Assembly: GCA_015680685.1 (NCBI GenBank)
Contig: MNCI01003954.1
Coordinates: forward strand, 1 to 64,000
Source: Gnetum montanum
Lineage: Eukaryota > Streptophyta > Gnetopsida > Gnetales > Gnetaceae
Length of the DNA: 64,000 bases
Direction: 5' to 3'
Numbering within the stretch: position 1 is the stretch's first letter; each line of letters begins with the position of its first letter. Position numbers and translations under genes: made by a program. This document shows, one piece after another, positions 23,880 through 35,770 of the stretch. Under the pieces are notes generated by a model. That model ran no database searches. It had not been told where the DNA came from and was given only the letters and a program-made list of their open reading frames with translations.

Positions 23880-25183
23880 ACTTGCCGAAGAGTTTAGTCA
23901 TGGGGAAGATGCCCTATCATGACTTGGGGAATTAATAAGTGATTTTCCTATTTTTTTTTTTTACAATTCTTTTCATTTTTCACATTCTTTTATACTTTCT
24001 CATTTCTTTAACCTTTTACATTTTTTAAAATAATTTTCAATGTTTTAACATTTTTCATTCTTTATACTTTTTCATAATTTTTACCATCTTTCCCATTTCT
24101 TTTATACTTTTTTCAAACCATTTGTAAATAATTTTTGAACATTAATAAAACACATTTAAATAATGGCAAGATGTATCCCAATAAGGTGAAAATTTCTCTA
24201 TGAAATCAAGTAATAAGAGACTGATTATTTGCATAGTGTGCCCACATCATCCATCCATCTATTCCATTAATAAGAGGTTCTTACCATGTCTATAATGATA
24301 TTATTTCCATCATCAAACTAAGAATAACTTGTGATTATTATGCCTAGAAAAAAAAGTGAAGAACCAAGGGGGAATGAAAAGGGTGTGACATGAAGGGGAC
24401 TTGTGGATTCTTTTTGGATTATTGTTGTAAGTTCTATCATGTTACTAAGGTTGAATTATATCCTTGTAGATCTACTGAAAAATGGAAGTAAGACTAAAAT
24501 AAGTGCTACCTTAAAAGGGTTGACAAAAATAACAAATAAAGGATACAAAATAAGTCTCTGGGGATCCCACTAGAAAGACATGTTACTCATGCGTGAAGGT
24601 AGGTGGCTTCTCAAAAATGTAAAAATAAAAATAAAGTGCCATGAATAAACTCCTCCCTTGGACAATACATCAAGTGACGATACTTCTTGTAACATTGATA
24701 GTCTTATGGTTATAACTCCAAGAGATGAAACAATGTGATGTCATTGGAATGTGGTTCAAACTTGGTTTGAATCTTGGACAAAAAGGCTAATGATTACCTT
24801 AACCACTAATAAAACACAAGAATTCATTATGCTATGGTAAGACACCTCACATGTCAATTTATGCAATCCATTCTAAATCCATTTCATCTCACTATTTGAA
24901 AAATCATAACTTATGATTTTTTGTAACATAGAGTAATTTTCTCAATTTGGTGGTACTAACATGTGTGTCTTGCTAATCAAGTATGTGTTACATTTAAATC
25001 CTTAAGTGCCTAAGGACACTTTTAGGTGTGATTATACAAGGGCATTAAGGGTTGGAGCCTGCTTTGGGGAGGATCCACTTGTATAACTGTTGTATCTTAT
25101 ACCTTTTAAGCAAGTCCACATCATCTTGAGCCTTCCAAATCCAATAAATGACAATAAAAACTTCCCATATCATTCACACCATC
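23880..25183 (+). other. Conserved non-coding block after protease (copy in C)
   Basis: No ORF. The landmarks, in the same order as in the inner and outer elements, are a PPT-like TTTAGTCATGGGGAAGATG (23893), a T-rich tract (23945-24125), GGGTGTGACATGAAGGGGAC (24381) and GCTTTGGGGAGGATCCACTT (25061). The outer element is inserted a little further on. Confidence 0.65.
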
Positions 25184-25188
25184 CATTC
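25184..25188 (+). repeat. Target-site duplication CATTC (left copy)
   Basis: CATTC directly precedes the outer 5' LTR and recurs at 40810-40814 right after its 3' LTR. Confidence 0.85.
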
Positions 25189-26007
25189 TGATGGGACACG
25201 ATATTGCATGGGCCGCGATATCGCGTCCGCCAAAATATCGCATCCCCTGTGATATCACGTACGTGATATTGCGGTGCACTGCCAAGTCTATAAATAAGAG
25301 GCGGCTCTCCCTTGTTTATCCATCTAGATCTAGACCCTTAGTGAAAATTTGGCAGTTTTTCCCCTCCAGAGATAGAATAATTTCCATGTGCCCGCAATAG
25401 GAGCTCGAAAGTGAACGGATCTTTATTCGAGCAAATATTATACCTAAACACAAGTTTGTGTACGGAAATAAAGATGAACTGTTGGATAAACCTTATAGTG
25501 CATGGACTAGTATAAATATGACTTTATTTACTGTTATTTATTATTTATCATTTAAATGCTTTATTATTTAATTAAATCTCTCTCAACCCTTCTCCCATAG
25601 TTAAGTGCATTCAGTATGATTGCTTCGAGCACGTGCTTCATGCTTGGTAATCCCAGTAACGAATAGCGTTTGGTAACCAAGGTTGCATTGGTTAAGGGTG
25701 TGAACGGTAAGTGGGAATGGATGCTGATGCTAGGTTAATTAAGGCTTAGTTAGTTAGTTAATTAGTCTCTTCACCCTTTATCTCATTAGCAAAGGAGATA
25801 AAACATAAAATACATAAAAATCACATACCTCAAACTTACTTAACCATACAACCATGAAAACTACAAGTAAGTATGGGAAGATAATGAACAATTAAACTTA
25901 AGTGTTCCATGAGGCGTGTAGGCATTTAGTCTATGGAGTTCAATCGGATCGCACGTGTAAGGCTCGTATTCGTATGGTTGAGTGTAGGGGTACCTCGCCA
26001 CTCATCA
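25189..26007 (+). repeat. 5' LTR of outer element
   Basis: Begins TGATGGGACACGATATTGCATG and ends CTCGCCACTCATCA. Its 3' partner is 39969-40809, with the shared CTATAAATAAGAGGCGGCTC-type TATA region and GTTTGTGTACGGAAATAAA. U3 (25199-25275) is a chain of GATATC-centred palindromes. Confidence 0.9.
25289..25296 (+). promoter_or_regulatory. TATA box of outer 5' LTR
   Basis: TATAAATA just downstream of the GATATC palindromes is conserved in all LTRs of the family (27153, about 35037, 40086). Confidence 0.7.
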
Positions 26008-26008
26008 T

Positions 26009-26027
26009 TGGCGCCGTTGCCGGGGAC
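26009..26027 (+). promoter_or_regulatory. Primer-binding site, tRNA-Asp type
   Basis: TGGCGCCGTTGCCGGGGAC follows the LTR end after one base. It is the primer site complementary to the 3' end of tRNA-Asp used by many plant Ty3/gypsy elements such as Athila. Confidence 0.85.
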
Positions 26028-26151
26028 TAAGTGTTTGTGTGCTAAGTAGAACATAGGAAATCATCCACATCATTGGGAACTTAAACGGATCCTTAGGGTT
26101 AATTAAACAAAAATTTATATAATGGTTAATCAGCACACCGAATAAGACACA

Positions 26152-27018
26152 ATGTCTTCTTCTTCGAATAAAAGCACCTCACTACCTAGGGATCACATAA
26201 GAAACAGTTGGCGATCCAACACACATAACCACGAACCACCAGTTCCTCAAAAATATTGGGTGGTATATATTTATCCCAATGATTATGTTCCTAATTTTAC
26301 CTTTATCCTCCATTAGGACGAACAACTGCGTTGGCGTGACTTGCAAGGTAACATAGTGTCACCCCTAGATCAGGCAATCCCTAACATGCTCCTTCGTGCT
26401 CTGGCACAGATAGACATGACGCAGCTATATGTTGAATACGTTGCAGAAGATTATAACACAAGGGACTACCATCCCATAGAAGCGCAATGTCAATGGGAAT
26501 TGTGGTAGGAGAGTTGCCACACATTGTTGAAGGGAAAAGGCCCCCATAATGCTTCGCCTGTCATAAGAGAAATTAGGGGTGGTAAACCTATCTCAATAGG
26601 TTCTTCACAAGATGATGTTCCCCCTCCTAACAATGGTGTGGAGTTAGGGTATCAGAATTTGTGCTCCACGATACACAACCCTGGTTCTAATTCCCATGAA
26701 CACCAAGTGTTCACTGAGGGAACACAAACCCAAGATAAGGGTAAGCATTCTGATCATCATCACGATCAGGGCCGTAGTCACAGAAGAGAAGGTGAGAAAC
26801 ATCATCATGGTGATGATTCCCCTTCCTCTTTTCCTTCAACACACCATTCACCCGCTCCTTCCACATTAGGACGCAGTCACCAAGGGCATAACGGTGAGGA
26901 TAAAGGTAAACGAAATGAGAGACCTCGACGAGAGAGTCGAGAGTGAGGATGAGGGTATTTTAGGGAATCAAGGCATGAAAGAAGGAAAAGTATGAAACAA
27001 CGTAGACATCATAGACAT
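26152..27018 (+). pseudogene. gag-pro: gag of outer element, N-terminal part
   Basis: From the ATG at 26152 the frame runs 289 codons to the inner insertion, with stops near 26318, 26507 and 26944. The part starts Ser-rich, contains LRWRDLQGNIVSPLDQAI (shared with element C) and ends in a long His/Arg/Ser-rich disordered stretch (GRSHRREGEKHHHGDDSPSS). Reading resumes in the same frame at 35771 once the inner element and one GACAT copy are skipped. Confidence 0.8.
27014..27018 (+). repeat. Target-site duplication GACAT (left copy)
   Basis: GACAT before the inner 5' LTR is repeated at 35766-35770 after its 3' LTR. Confidence 0.9.
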
Positions 27019-27882
27019 TGATGAGATGTGATATTGCATGGGCCACGATATCATGTACGCGATATTGCATTTTCCACGATATCGCATGGGCCGTGATATC
27101 GCATCTTTCCCTGCGATATCATGTACACGATATCGTAACCTGCTACGAGTTCTATAAATAAGAGGCGGCTCTCCCTTGTTTGGAGAAACATAGAGTAGAT
27201 TGTAGCTAAACTCTGGAAGTTTGATCCCTCCAGAGATAGATTATTTTTCCGTGTCTACTCGCAGTGTGGTGAATGTAATTGTATGACATCCTTTATTCGA
27301 GTGTGACATACTTGGACATGTACATGACCGGAAATAAAGATCGAGATTACTTCATCATTGTAGCATTCACTTTGTTTATTTATTTATTTAATTGTTAGTT
27401 ACTGCTTTCCTAATTAGTTTCTCTCACCCTTAAACTCATGTTAGAACGCGGAATGAGTATGACTTGATTACGAGCATTTAAGTGTGACTACTTGGTAACC
27501 CAGTAGCGTACCTGGGATCTGTGCTTGGTAATCCCAGTGGTAGTTGTGCACAAAGTCCAAGATGTGTATGGATAATCAAGGAACGACTGCTCATCATACT
27601 TAGGCTAGATTAAATTTTCTTATCCTTTCCTCCTACCTTAGTTAATATTACCTTCCATTGCCTTTAGGAGTAGCATTAGAATAGGAACACATCATACACC
27701 TCACTCTGGACTAAACCATATGTGAAAAATATAATACTAGTCTAGGTGGGAAGATAGCGAACTGTGACCTAAGGTTAACAATCTAGGTGCCACAACTAGT
27801 CCATCTACAGAGTTCAATCGGATCGTGCGTGAGAATGCTCGTATTCGTATGGTTGAGTGTAGAGGTACCTTGCCTCTCATCA
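27019..27882 (+). repeat. 5' LTR of inner element
   Basis: TGATGAGATGTGATATTGC to GCCTCTCATCA, 864 bases. It matches 34888-35765 throughout, for example TGGAGAAACATAGAGTAGATT. TATA box at 27153-27160. Confidence 0.9.
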
Positions 27883-27883
27883 T

Positions 27884-27902
27884 AGGCACCGTTGCTGTGG
27901 AC
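27884..27902 (+). promoter_or_regulatory. Degenerate primer-binding site of inner element
   Basis: AGGCACCGTTGCTGTGGAC differs from the tRNA-Asp-type site at 26009 by a few changes, mostly transitions. Confidence 0.7.
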
Positions 27903-28029
27903 GGTGCTAATTATCTAGATTAGTTATATCATACAAGGTCACCGTATAAGGACTTAACAATATATATTTTAGAAAAAGTAATTGTAATTATTAAAATTCA
28001 CATCCAATTTCACACACAACTTCACAACA

Positions 28030-29263
28030 ATGCCTCTCCTACAAGATCATAATAATGCCACACTTAGTGAGGAAGTTCATTGGAGAACCAACGAACTATA
28101 TGACGATGAAGATTGAAGTACACGACCTGAAGTGGGGGCTTCTTATAAACATGAACAAAAAAAATGTCATCCCAACACACGAAAGCATAACTTACCTGAT
28201 GATGATGAACCCCTACTGGCACTACAAGCCTAACGCAAATACAGGAGGCTGTTCGAATCTCACGTAGGCATCGTAAAGAGAGCCGTCTACCCAGGCTTGA
28301 TTTAAACAACTTTCCTAAATTTTCAGGAGGCTATGACTTAGATTTGTATCAACATTTACAAGCCTTCTACGATGCCTACGCATGGAACAACATTGACAAT
28401 GGTTGGCAAAAACTTAGGCTCTTCCCTATGACACTCGTTGACCAAGAAAAAGTATGGTATAGATCGTTAAAACCAAATTCAATATGACGTTGGTCAACAA
28501 TGGTAGAAGTCTTTAATGAAAAATATCAAACCTATGTAGGAGTGTCAACCTTGAGGAAACAAATGCAAGGTTGAAAACAAGCAAAACATGAACCCTTAGA
28601 CATGGCCTTAGAAAGATACTATGCACTGTTAAACAACTATCCAGGCCATGGGTTTTTTGAGGAAAGGCTAATGTACCATATCATTGATGGGCTACGTAGT
28701 GAAACAAGAAAGACCCTTGGGATGTATGCCTAAGGAAAACTATATGAATTATGAACCCATCAAGTCCAAGAGCTTATTAAGCAGGCAGCCAAAGAAGAAG
28801 GAGAATTGGCTAGATGGGAGAGTGTTGAAAAACACCAACGGGACCAAAATCTCAACTTAACAAAGGTCCATGATCATAAAAAGGAGAAATCAACCAATCT
28901 CAAGGTGGAAACATCATCTTTGCCAACACAAAAATCATTAGAAGAAATTAAGGAAAAGATCAATAAGATGTTGAAATGGACGTATCAAAAGTGTGGAGAA
29001 TTTATCAACACCATTGGAGATAGAGTTTTAATAACCCAAGAAGCAGGGCGAAACATTAGACATTCAAAAAAAAAGAATGAAGGGAATAAGAGCTCAAATA
29101 TTGATCATACATATGAATGCAACAATTTCTTGTATGATTACCCCAAGGGCCAATGCCCAATCTTGTTACATTTACATGAGCATTGGGAAAACATGTTACA
29201 CAGAGATACTATGTTCAATCAAAGTGGCAACAATCCCAATTGTGGGGGGGACCACCACTAGAC
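28030..29263 (+). pseudogene. gag: gag of inner element
   Basis: An ATG at 28030 opens a short acidic N-terminus, then a frameshift occurs. The core from about 28320 reads FSGGYDLDLYQHLQAFYDAY, ALERYYALLNNYPGHGFFE and YHIIDGLRSETRKTLG. These match the outer gag (LDAAMGRYYSLLHHCLGHGY). A Lys/Glu-rich linker leads to the knuckle region CNNFLYDYPKGQCPILLHL, where the second Cys and the His of the outer copy's CEICQYDHPKGFC are lost. Several stops are present, and protease is not detectable downstream. It would have formed the virus-like particle core. Confidence 0.75.
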
Positions 29264-31384
29264 TGGAGACACCCTTCATATCATCTGAATCCAAATGCTT
29301 ATCTTGTTCAACATCCTGTTTCTCCAACTGGGCCAACGCACTTTATCTCACCATAGTACCATTCTCCTCAATACTATCAACCCATGCCTCCAACACAACC
29401 ACCACCTTGTGCACCTTATACTCCTCCTAAATTTTAGCATTCTTATCCTTTTCCTCCTTCTACATCACCACCAACTATTCCTAAGGCATCTGTACCACTG
29501 CAACAACCTCTGAATACTACTTGTGCTTCTGTTTCCAATAGCAGTGAGAGACCTCAGCAACATTGAAAGCGTCCCTTCTTTAAACATGGTCATAAGAAGG
29601 GACAACACAATTCCAAGGCCACTGCACTCTCCAACTCAGCACAAGCTCAACACTGTGGTGCACCCTTACCTTCAAACCTGATGCCTCATGTTACTTTACC
29701 AAGGCCACCATCTAACACTCCAACAACCATATGGCCCAATGAACACAACCATGGGAGGCATCATTCCAATCCTTGCATACCATCTAATGGTTCCAAATAT
29801 CATAGTGGTTAAACTCATTATCCGGGAACTACATCGTATAAATTGCCCCACTATGCTCATTATAATCAAGTGTGTGAAACCCAATGGGGTAAATATGACC
29901 AAGCCAGAATACTTTCAAAATGCAAGGATCCCTATCATCAATTATGAATTGTTGCTGTCCTCAACCATTTAGCTATGAGGGATATCCCTCATTCTAATAA
30001 CAAGCAGGATTAATAATCACTTTTCATTTTCTTTAATTTTACAACTTTTTATTTTCTAGTTTTTCATTTTTCAATTTCTTGTTTTATCTTTTTATCTTTT
30101 TGTGTTTTTGTCTTTTTACATTTTTGAAAGTAATCTGGTCTATGAATAAAACACTCATGTGGATCGTTGGTTGAGGTGTGTTCTATGTTATTAAGTCATG
30201 GGTGATCAATTATTTGGAATAGTGAGCCCATTACACCCACTCATCCACTCTACAAATAAGAGGGTTTGTTCTGGGGTACAATATTCTTGACATTTTTAAA
30301 ACTTAAAATTAATTTTATGTTCATTGAAACCAGAATGAAGAAGGATGGACTAAGAGGGAATGATTAGGGTGTGACATCAAGGGGACTTGCGGATTCTTTT
30401 TGGTGACATCTGTGGGAGTTGTCATGCAATGTGGTTGTACTAAGATCCTTGTAGATTTAACAAAAATTGGGAGTAAGAGTAATCAAAAGGGCACTCAAAA
30501 TCAAATGCTGTTCTAGGGGGTCCCATTAGAAAGACATGCACCCATGCCTGAAGGTTGGCAGCTTCTCTGGTTTCAGTAAAGTAGAAAAAAAAAAAGAGAA
30601 GAAAAAGAAAAGAAAAGAAAAGAAAAGTGCCACAAAATAAGAATTACTCCTCCCTTGAATAAAATAGCAAGTGATCGTACGCCTTGTTGTTATGGTACTC
30701 TCATAGTTCCTCATCATGGGATGAAAAAATGCAATGTCACTGATTAGAGGACTGGACTTGGTCCTGATCTTGGAACGATGGGTTAATGACACATTAATCA
30801 TGCTTTACACGTAGGATTCACTATGCCCTGGGTCAGTTACCTCATGTCCCAATCTCTACGATCCCTTTCTATAGTTCATCTCATCTCACTGTTCGTGTAA
30901 TTGTAGCTCATGTCCTGTGTAGCATAGAATTTTCATCTCATTCAAATGATAATTACATGTGTGTGTTTTGTGGAGTTAGTGCGGATTACATTTAACCCTT
31001 CTAGTGCCCACAGACACTTTAAGTGTGGTTACACAAGGGAATTATAGGTTGAAACCTGCTTTGGGGAGGACCCACTTGTGTAATTGTTGTTGTAATCTTC
31101 ACTTAGGACATAACACACAAATAATTTCTTACCCTCAGCTTAATTTTCAAATGATTTTCTTTCCCTACTATTATCCCTCTAAATGTCAACATTCTGATGT
31201 ACCATTACATACTCTTTTTCTTACCACCCAAGGTTTTATTGATCAAATTAACATCATCATCATTAATGGTGCCTTTTGAATTAATGAAATTTCCCTAGAA
31301 CATCTTGATCATAGTCAATGTCCTTAATTTCCAATGTTAATTTCAAGAAATTCATTTAAAAAGTTGGTATTTTCATGGTGTCTC
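29264..31384 (+). other. Non-coding middle region of inner element
   Basis: From 29264 to 29990 the sequence is Pro/His-rich if translated and broken; it corresponds to the gag-protease linker. Then come a T-rich tract (30020-30130), GGGTGTGACATCAAGGGGAC (30367), a GAAAA-rich simple repeat (30588-30626) and GCTTTGGGGAGGACCCACTT (31058). These blocks are conserved in order with elements C and outer. Confidence 0.65.
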
Positions 31385-31458
31385 ATGTCATTAGGGATGT
31401 GATATCACATACGCGATGTATCGTATGCGATATCGCATCCCATTCGCTTATAAATAGG
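31385..31458 (+). promoter_or_regulatory. Internal promoter-like segment before second ORF
   Basis: GATGTGATATCACATACGCGATG..GCGATATCGCATCC is followed by TTATAAATAGG (TATA box 31449-31456). The palindromes are like those in U3 of the LTR, but the sequence after the TATA box is not LTR. Element C has an equivalent segment at 41035-41107, also followed by a PPT-like TTAGTYGTGGGGG and then the second ORF. Confidence 0.6.
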
Positions 31459-31931
31459 TGATCCCCCCTGCAACACTTAGCATCAATTTGTCATTCACAT
31501 GGGGGGAGTTTTTGAAAATTTTCTCTACAACTTGCGATTGAGTAACCCTTACTTTTCTACTTATATCTCACTTGTTGGTACTCTAATTTTAATTTCGTTT
31601 GAACTTGCTTGAACCCAAAGTGTTCAGCTTAGTTGTGGGGGAGAGACACTTACCGAAAAGTGCCTAACTTTTTTTAAAATTTATCATCGTCCAAAGGAGA
31701 TCAATTAGGGTAATTGACTCCAACATCTAGAATAATTATGCCTAAAAATCATATAATCCTTAGGTATACTAGGAAATTAAAAATGGAAACCACCTAAGTC
31801 ACAGGACTCATTATTATAAACTTTCGGTCATGATCACATGTTATAACATAAGATCATTAATTAAGGCAGGCAGTAAGGTATAACTTAACTTTAAAAATAG
31901 CCTTACTAACGCTTGGCCCGTGTGATTGTAG

Positions 31932-34721
31932 ATGGCCTCAAAACGTGGACAATAGGAGGGTCCTGCTCAAGGTGGAAAGAAACGATCTTAGAGAGGTGGA
32001 AGGCAAGGTCCTTCCGGACAACATGCAAAATAGGAGGAGCAATCATTCAGCATCCATCAAGATGAACCTCCTACCGGATGGTCCGGGTAGGCAAAAAGAG
32101 GAGCTATTGCAGTGCTTGAATCGGGACAACAATTCATGTTGCCCCAAGATTGTGTTTAGGCTATCCATGAGAAGTCCACATTCACTACGGTGATTGTGAA
32201 GTTAAACTTTGAATCTTTCACAGAGTTCGCTCTTGAGGCTATAAGGGATCATCTGAAAGGGTCTCCCTTATGGCCTATCCTCTTTGAAAGTGGTTCCTGG
32301 TACCTAGGGGAGACGTACCAATTTTGGCACAATAGGGAGCAAGGCACCACTGTTAATATTTGTGGTGTGACAATTGACTTCTTTGCACAGGCTATTTCAG
32401 AAGTGTTAAACCTTCCAAATACAGGGCCCCAAGTTGCTCGGTTATCCACTCGTTCAGACCTTGATGTGCGAAAGGATTGGTTGGAGAATGCTTATGGCAG
32501 AGACAAAGCATTTGGTGAATTGATGATGGAAGACAAGGTTTATTTTAAAATTGGGACATATCACCTCTTCCCCACAAAAGGCTTGAAAAGAATATCCACG
32601 TATGCAGCTAGAGGATGTGCAGTGTTGATGGGAAAGGTTAACACTAACCTACCCCATCTATATTTGATGAAGATCCTGAGGTGGTTTGAAGAACGAAAGA
32701 TAGGGAAGATGGCACTGCCTTTCCCTTGTTTTATCAAAAAGCTTTGCCAATGTGCTGGTATTTTGGGATACACCAATGATGTCCTCCGAAAAGCCCAGAT
32801 TGCTTCATATGCTGAATTGCTAAAAGTACCAGCTCCAAGGAAAAGCACTAGTGAAGAGTTGGGACCTGAACAGGAAGAAGAACATATGGTTGGACCAATT
32901 GCAACTCAACTTGCAAGACCCAATCAACCTCTAGCCATAGGTCCCAACCAACAACAAGAAGTAGGGCCTAGCACAGGCTAGGATTAGCCACCACCGCCAC
33001 AAGACTACAGACTGTCAATGAGCCATCTTAGGGCCATCGCTGAGACTATCAGTTGGGGAAGCAGTGATGATGCAAACCTCTTCCACGTCATTGATGATGC
33101 CATTCAGCCTACAGTTTCATTGGATCGCACAAGGGGGGAAGTATCCATTCAAATAGGAGGAGGAAAAAGTAGATGGTCACAACAGATCTCAGGAAACGCA
33201 ACATCTTTCTAGGTGCAGTTAGAGACTGGTGAAGGGGCCACTGTGGTGATCATGCAACACCAGAATGCCATGGGAGCTATAGAAGTGGTTGTTGACCACA
33301 TCAAAGAATCCTTCAACGTACTTGTTATGTTACCAGCAGATCTCACAGGAGCATGAAATGCTCAAACTCTGGCCGGAACCTCAATGACTCCTGCAGAAGA
33401 TGAAGATGTGCTTGATCAATTGCTTCAAATAGGGCAAGTAATGATGTCCCTATTTGACATCCCTCAAGATATTACAGTAATTCAATTAGATCTCATTTCT
33501 ACAAAGGGGAAGCTGGTCTTATCCGAAGTGAGGGCCGAGCATGCTGAAGCTGAAGTGCAGAAACTACAAGAGCAAATCGTGGCCTTACAAGCAGCACAGT
33601 GGGACCCTCTACAATTTGTTCTTGCAGACTAGCTAGAAAAATTTAGAATTGAGTAGCTAACCAAATTAATAGAGGAGAATAAAAGGGTGGTTGATGAAAA
33701 AGAGAAGGCTATTTGGAATGCCTCCGTAGCACAGGCGTAAACCCATGTGCATCTTAAGGTACTCAAGGCCTTACAAGAAGAAAACAAGCAACTGGTTGTA
33801 GACAATCTTCGGTTGACCACTGTAGAAAAGCAAAAGAATGTTCTTGATGAACATTTTCATCAATCATGAGAATAATTCATCTAGGTCAACCGAGACATAA
33901 GCCGTTTAGCCAGAGAAAATCAAGCCCTCTTGATGGAGGAGGTATGCGCCATTCATCAAAAGTTAGCGATTGAGATAAGTGCATGGTAGAATGAGGCTAA
34001 ACGACATGAAAAGCTGAAGGAGCACTTCCATGATTAGGTGGGGATGTATAAACAGATCCTTGAAAAGGAAATCCATATGGCTGAGGCCCAAATCAACACT
34101 ATCAGTGCTCAACACACTGATTGGGGGGCCATATTGGATACCTACGCCTTCGCCCACCAAGCGGAAGTTAAGAACCGGGACCTGCAGATTCAAGACTTGA
34201 CAAAGTACATGGAGTTGGAAAATCTAAGATATGCCAACCTTTCCATGTTAATAGCAGGGTGCCCGAGGTTAGAGCTTGAGCAGCAGGTAGCAACCATCCA
34301 TGTCAAATACGAAGTAGAATTTGCAGAATGTAAGAAGCTGTTAGAAAAATTAGATGTTACAAATTCTGAACTTGAGGTGGTAAAAGCCAGCTACCAGGGA
34401 AAAAAAGATGTTGCAACCAACTTGGCTTGATGGCTAATAGACCTTCATGAATACAAGGATACAACCAAAGCCTATGAAGAGGAACGATGGGTGTTTGCAG
34501 CTTGGTATGTCAAGGGCAACCAAATGTTCCCGCAACTACCCTATCCGTGGGAAGTGCCAAATTTATCAAACATTGGAACACTAGCATGGATGTCACAAGA
34601 CCCTCAGACTGAAGAGAAGAAGCTCCAAGCCATATTTTGGCATCATCAAACCTCAAAACTTGGAGCACAAGGCAAAGGAAAGGCACCAATGGAGGAGCCA
34701 TCGCCACTAGGAGCTACATGA
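31932..34721 (+). pseudogene. Second ORF of inner element (unknown protein, coiled-coil C-terminus)
   Basis: One frame of 930 codons opens with MASKRGQ, preceded by GATTGTAG that looks like a splice acceptor. The start MASKRG is shared with element C. It carries about eighteen in-frame stops and no frameshift. Residues about 85-330 form a globular region (FTEFALEAIRDHLKGSPLWP, GVTIDFFAQAISEVLNLP, KIGTYHLFPTKGLKRISTYA, CAVLMGKVN). This resembles the putative plant transposon protein domain of other plant retroelements (PF20167-like), as far as I can judge by eye. A Gln-rich linker, a SWGSSDDANLF region and about 350 residues of coiled coil (EVRAEHAEAEVQKLQEQI) follow. The end has a YPWEVPNLSNIG box and KGKAPMEEP. 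No enzyme motif is seen. Function unknown. Confidence 0.75.
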
Positions 34722-34870
34722 GTTCCAAATTTTTATAGTTGTAGCATATTCTGTGTGTTGTGTCTCTATTTTTTTTCTTCCCATACTACAACATCATCCC
34801 ATTTCTTTTTCCATCTAATAATCCCATACCTATCTACTGTGTAATTACTAAAACTCAAGAACGAGTTTTT
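34722..34870 (+). other. 3' untranslated stretch of inner element
   Basis: Short T-rich non-coding DNA between the second ORF and the PPT. The phrase ATAATCCCATACCT and the run up to GAGTTTTTATTTAGTCATGG are shared with the outer element at 39902-39960. Confidence 0.5.
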
Positions 34871-34887
34871 ATTTAGTCATGGGGGTA
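34871..34887 (+). promoter_or_regulatory. Polypurine tract of inner element
   Basis: ATTTAGTCATGGGGGTA ends directly at the LTR start TGATGAG. The same sequence precedes the outer 3' LTR (39952-39968). Confidence 0.75.
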
Positions 34888-35765
34888 TGATGAGACACGA
34901 TATCGCATCTGCCGCGATATCGCATGGGCTATCATATCGCGTACGCAATATCGCATGGGCTATCATATCGCGTATGCAATATCGCATCTTTCCCTACGAT
35001 ATCACGTACATGATATCACAGCCCATGGACAATTCTATAAATAAGAGGTGGCTCTCCCTTGTTTGGAGAAACATAGAGTAGATTCTAGCTAAAATCTGGA
35101 AGTTTGATCCCTCTAGAGATAGATTATTTTCTCGTGTCTGCCTGCAGTGTGGTGAATGTAATTGTACGACATCCTTTATTCAAGTGTGACGTACTTGGAC
35201 ATGCACATGACCAAAAATAAAGATTGAGATTACTTCATCATTGTAGCATTCACTTTGTTTATTTATTTATTTAATTGTTAGTTACTACTTTCCTAATTAG
35301 TTTCTCGCACCCTTAAACTCATGTTAGAACACGGAATGGGTACGACTTGATTACGAGCATTTAAGTGTGACTACTTGGTAACCTAGTAGCGTACCTAGGA
35401 TTTGCACTTGGTAATCCTAGTGGTAGTTGTGCACAAATTCAAAGATGTGTATGGATAATTAAGGAATGGCTACTCATCGCACTTAGGCTAGATTGAATTT
35501 TCTTACCCTTTCCTCCTATCTTAGTTAATATTACCTTCCATTGCCTTTAGGAGTAGCATTAGATTAGGAACACATCATACACCTCACTCTAGACTAAACC
35601 ATACATGAAAAATATAATACTAGTCTAGGTGGGGAGATAGCAAACTACGACCTAAGGTTAATGATCTAGGTGCGACAACTAGTCCATCTATGGAGTTCGA
35701 CTGGATCACGCGTGAAAATGCTTGTATTCGTATGGTTGAGTGTAGGGGTACCTCACCACTCATCA
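34888..35765 (+). repeat. 3' LTR of inner element
   Basis: TGATGAGACACGATATCGC to ACCTCACCACTCATCA, 878 bases. The palindromic U3 has an extra unit compared with the 5' LTR (the words GGGCTATCATATCGCGTA occur twice, at 34926 and 34957). TATA box at about 35036-35043. Confidence 0.9.
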
Positions 35766-35770
35766 GACAT
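35766..35770 (+). repeat. Target-site duplication GACAT (right copy)
   Basis: Matches 27014-27018. Outer gag resumes in frame after it. Confidence 0.9.

Larger units (their letters stand above)
27019..35765 (+). mobile_element. Inner LTR element (gag plus second ORF), TSD GACAT
   Basis: 5' LTR 27019-27882, degenerate PBS 27884-27902, gag 28030-29263, long non-coding region, internal promoter-like segment 31385-31458, second ORF 31932-34721, PPT 34871-34887 and 3' LTR 34888-35765. The LTRs are very similar and the duplication is exact. It lies inside gag of the outer element, so it is the youngest of the three nested insertions. Neither protease nor RT nor integrase was found. Confidence 0.9.

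Noticed and set aside
26009-26027. Possible tRNA-Asp gene fragment
   Set aside because: Only the 19-base primer-binding complement is present, directly after an LTR. There is no tRNA body.
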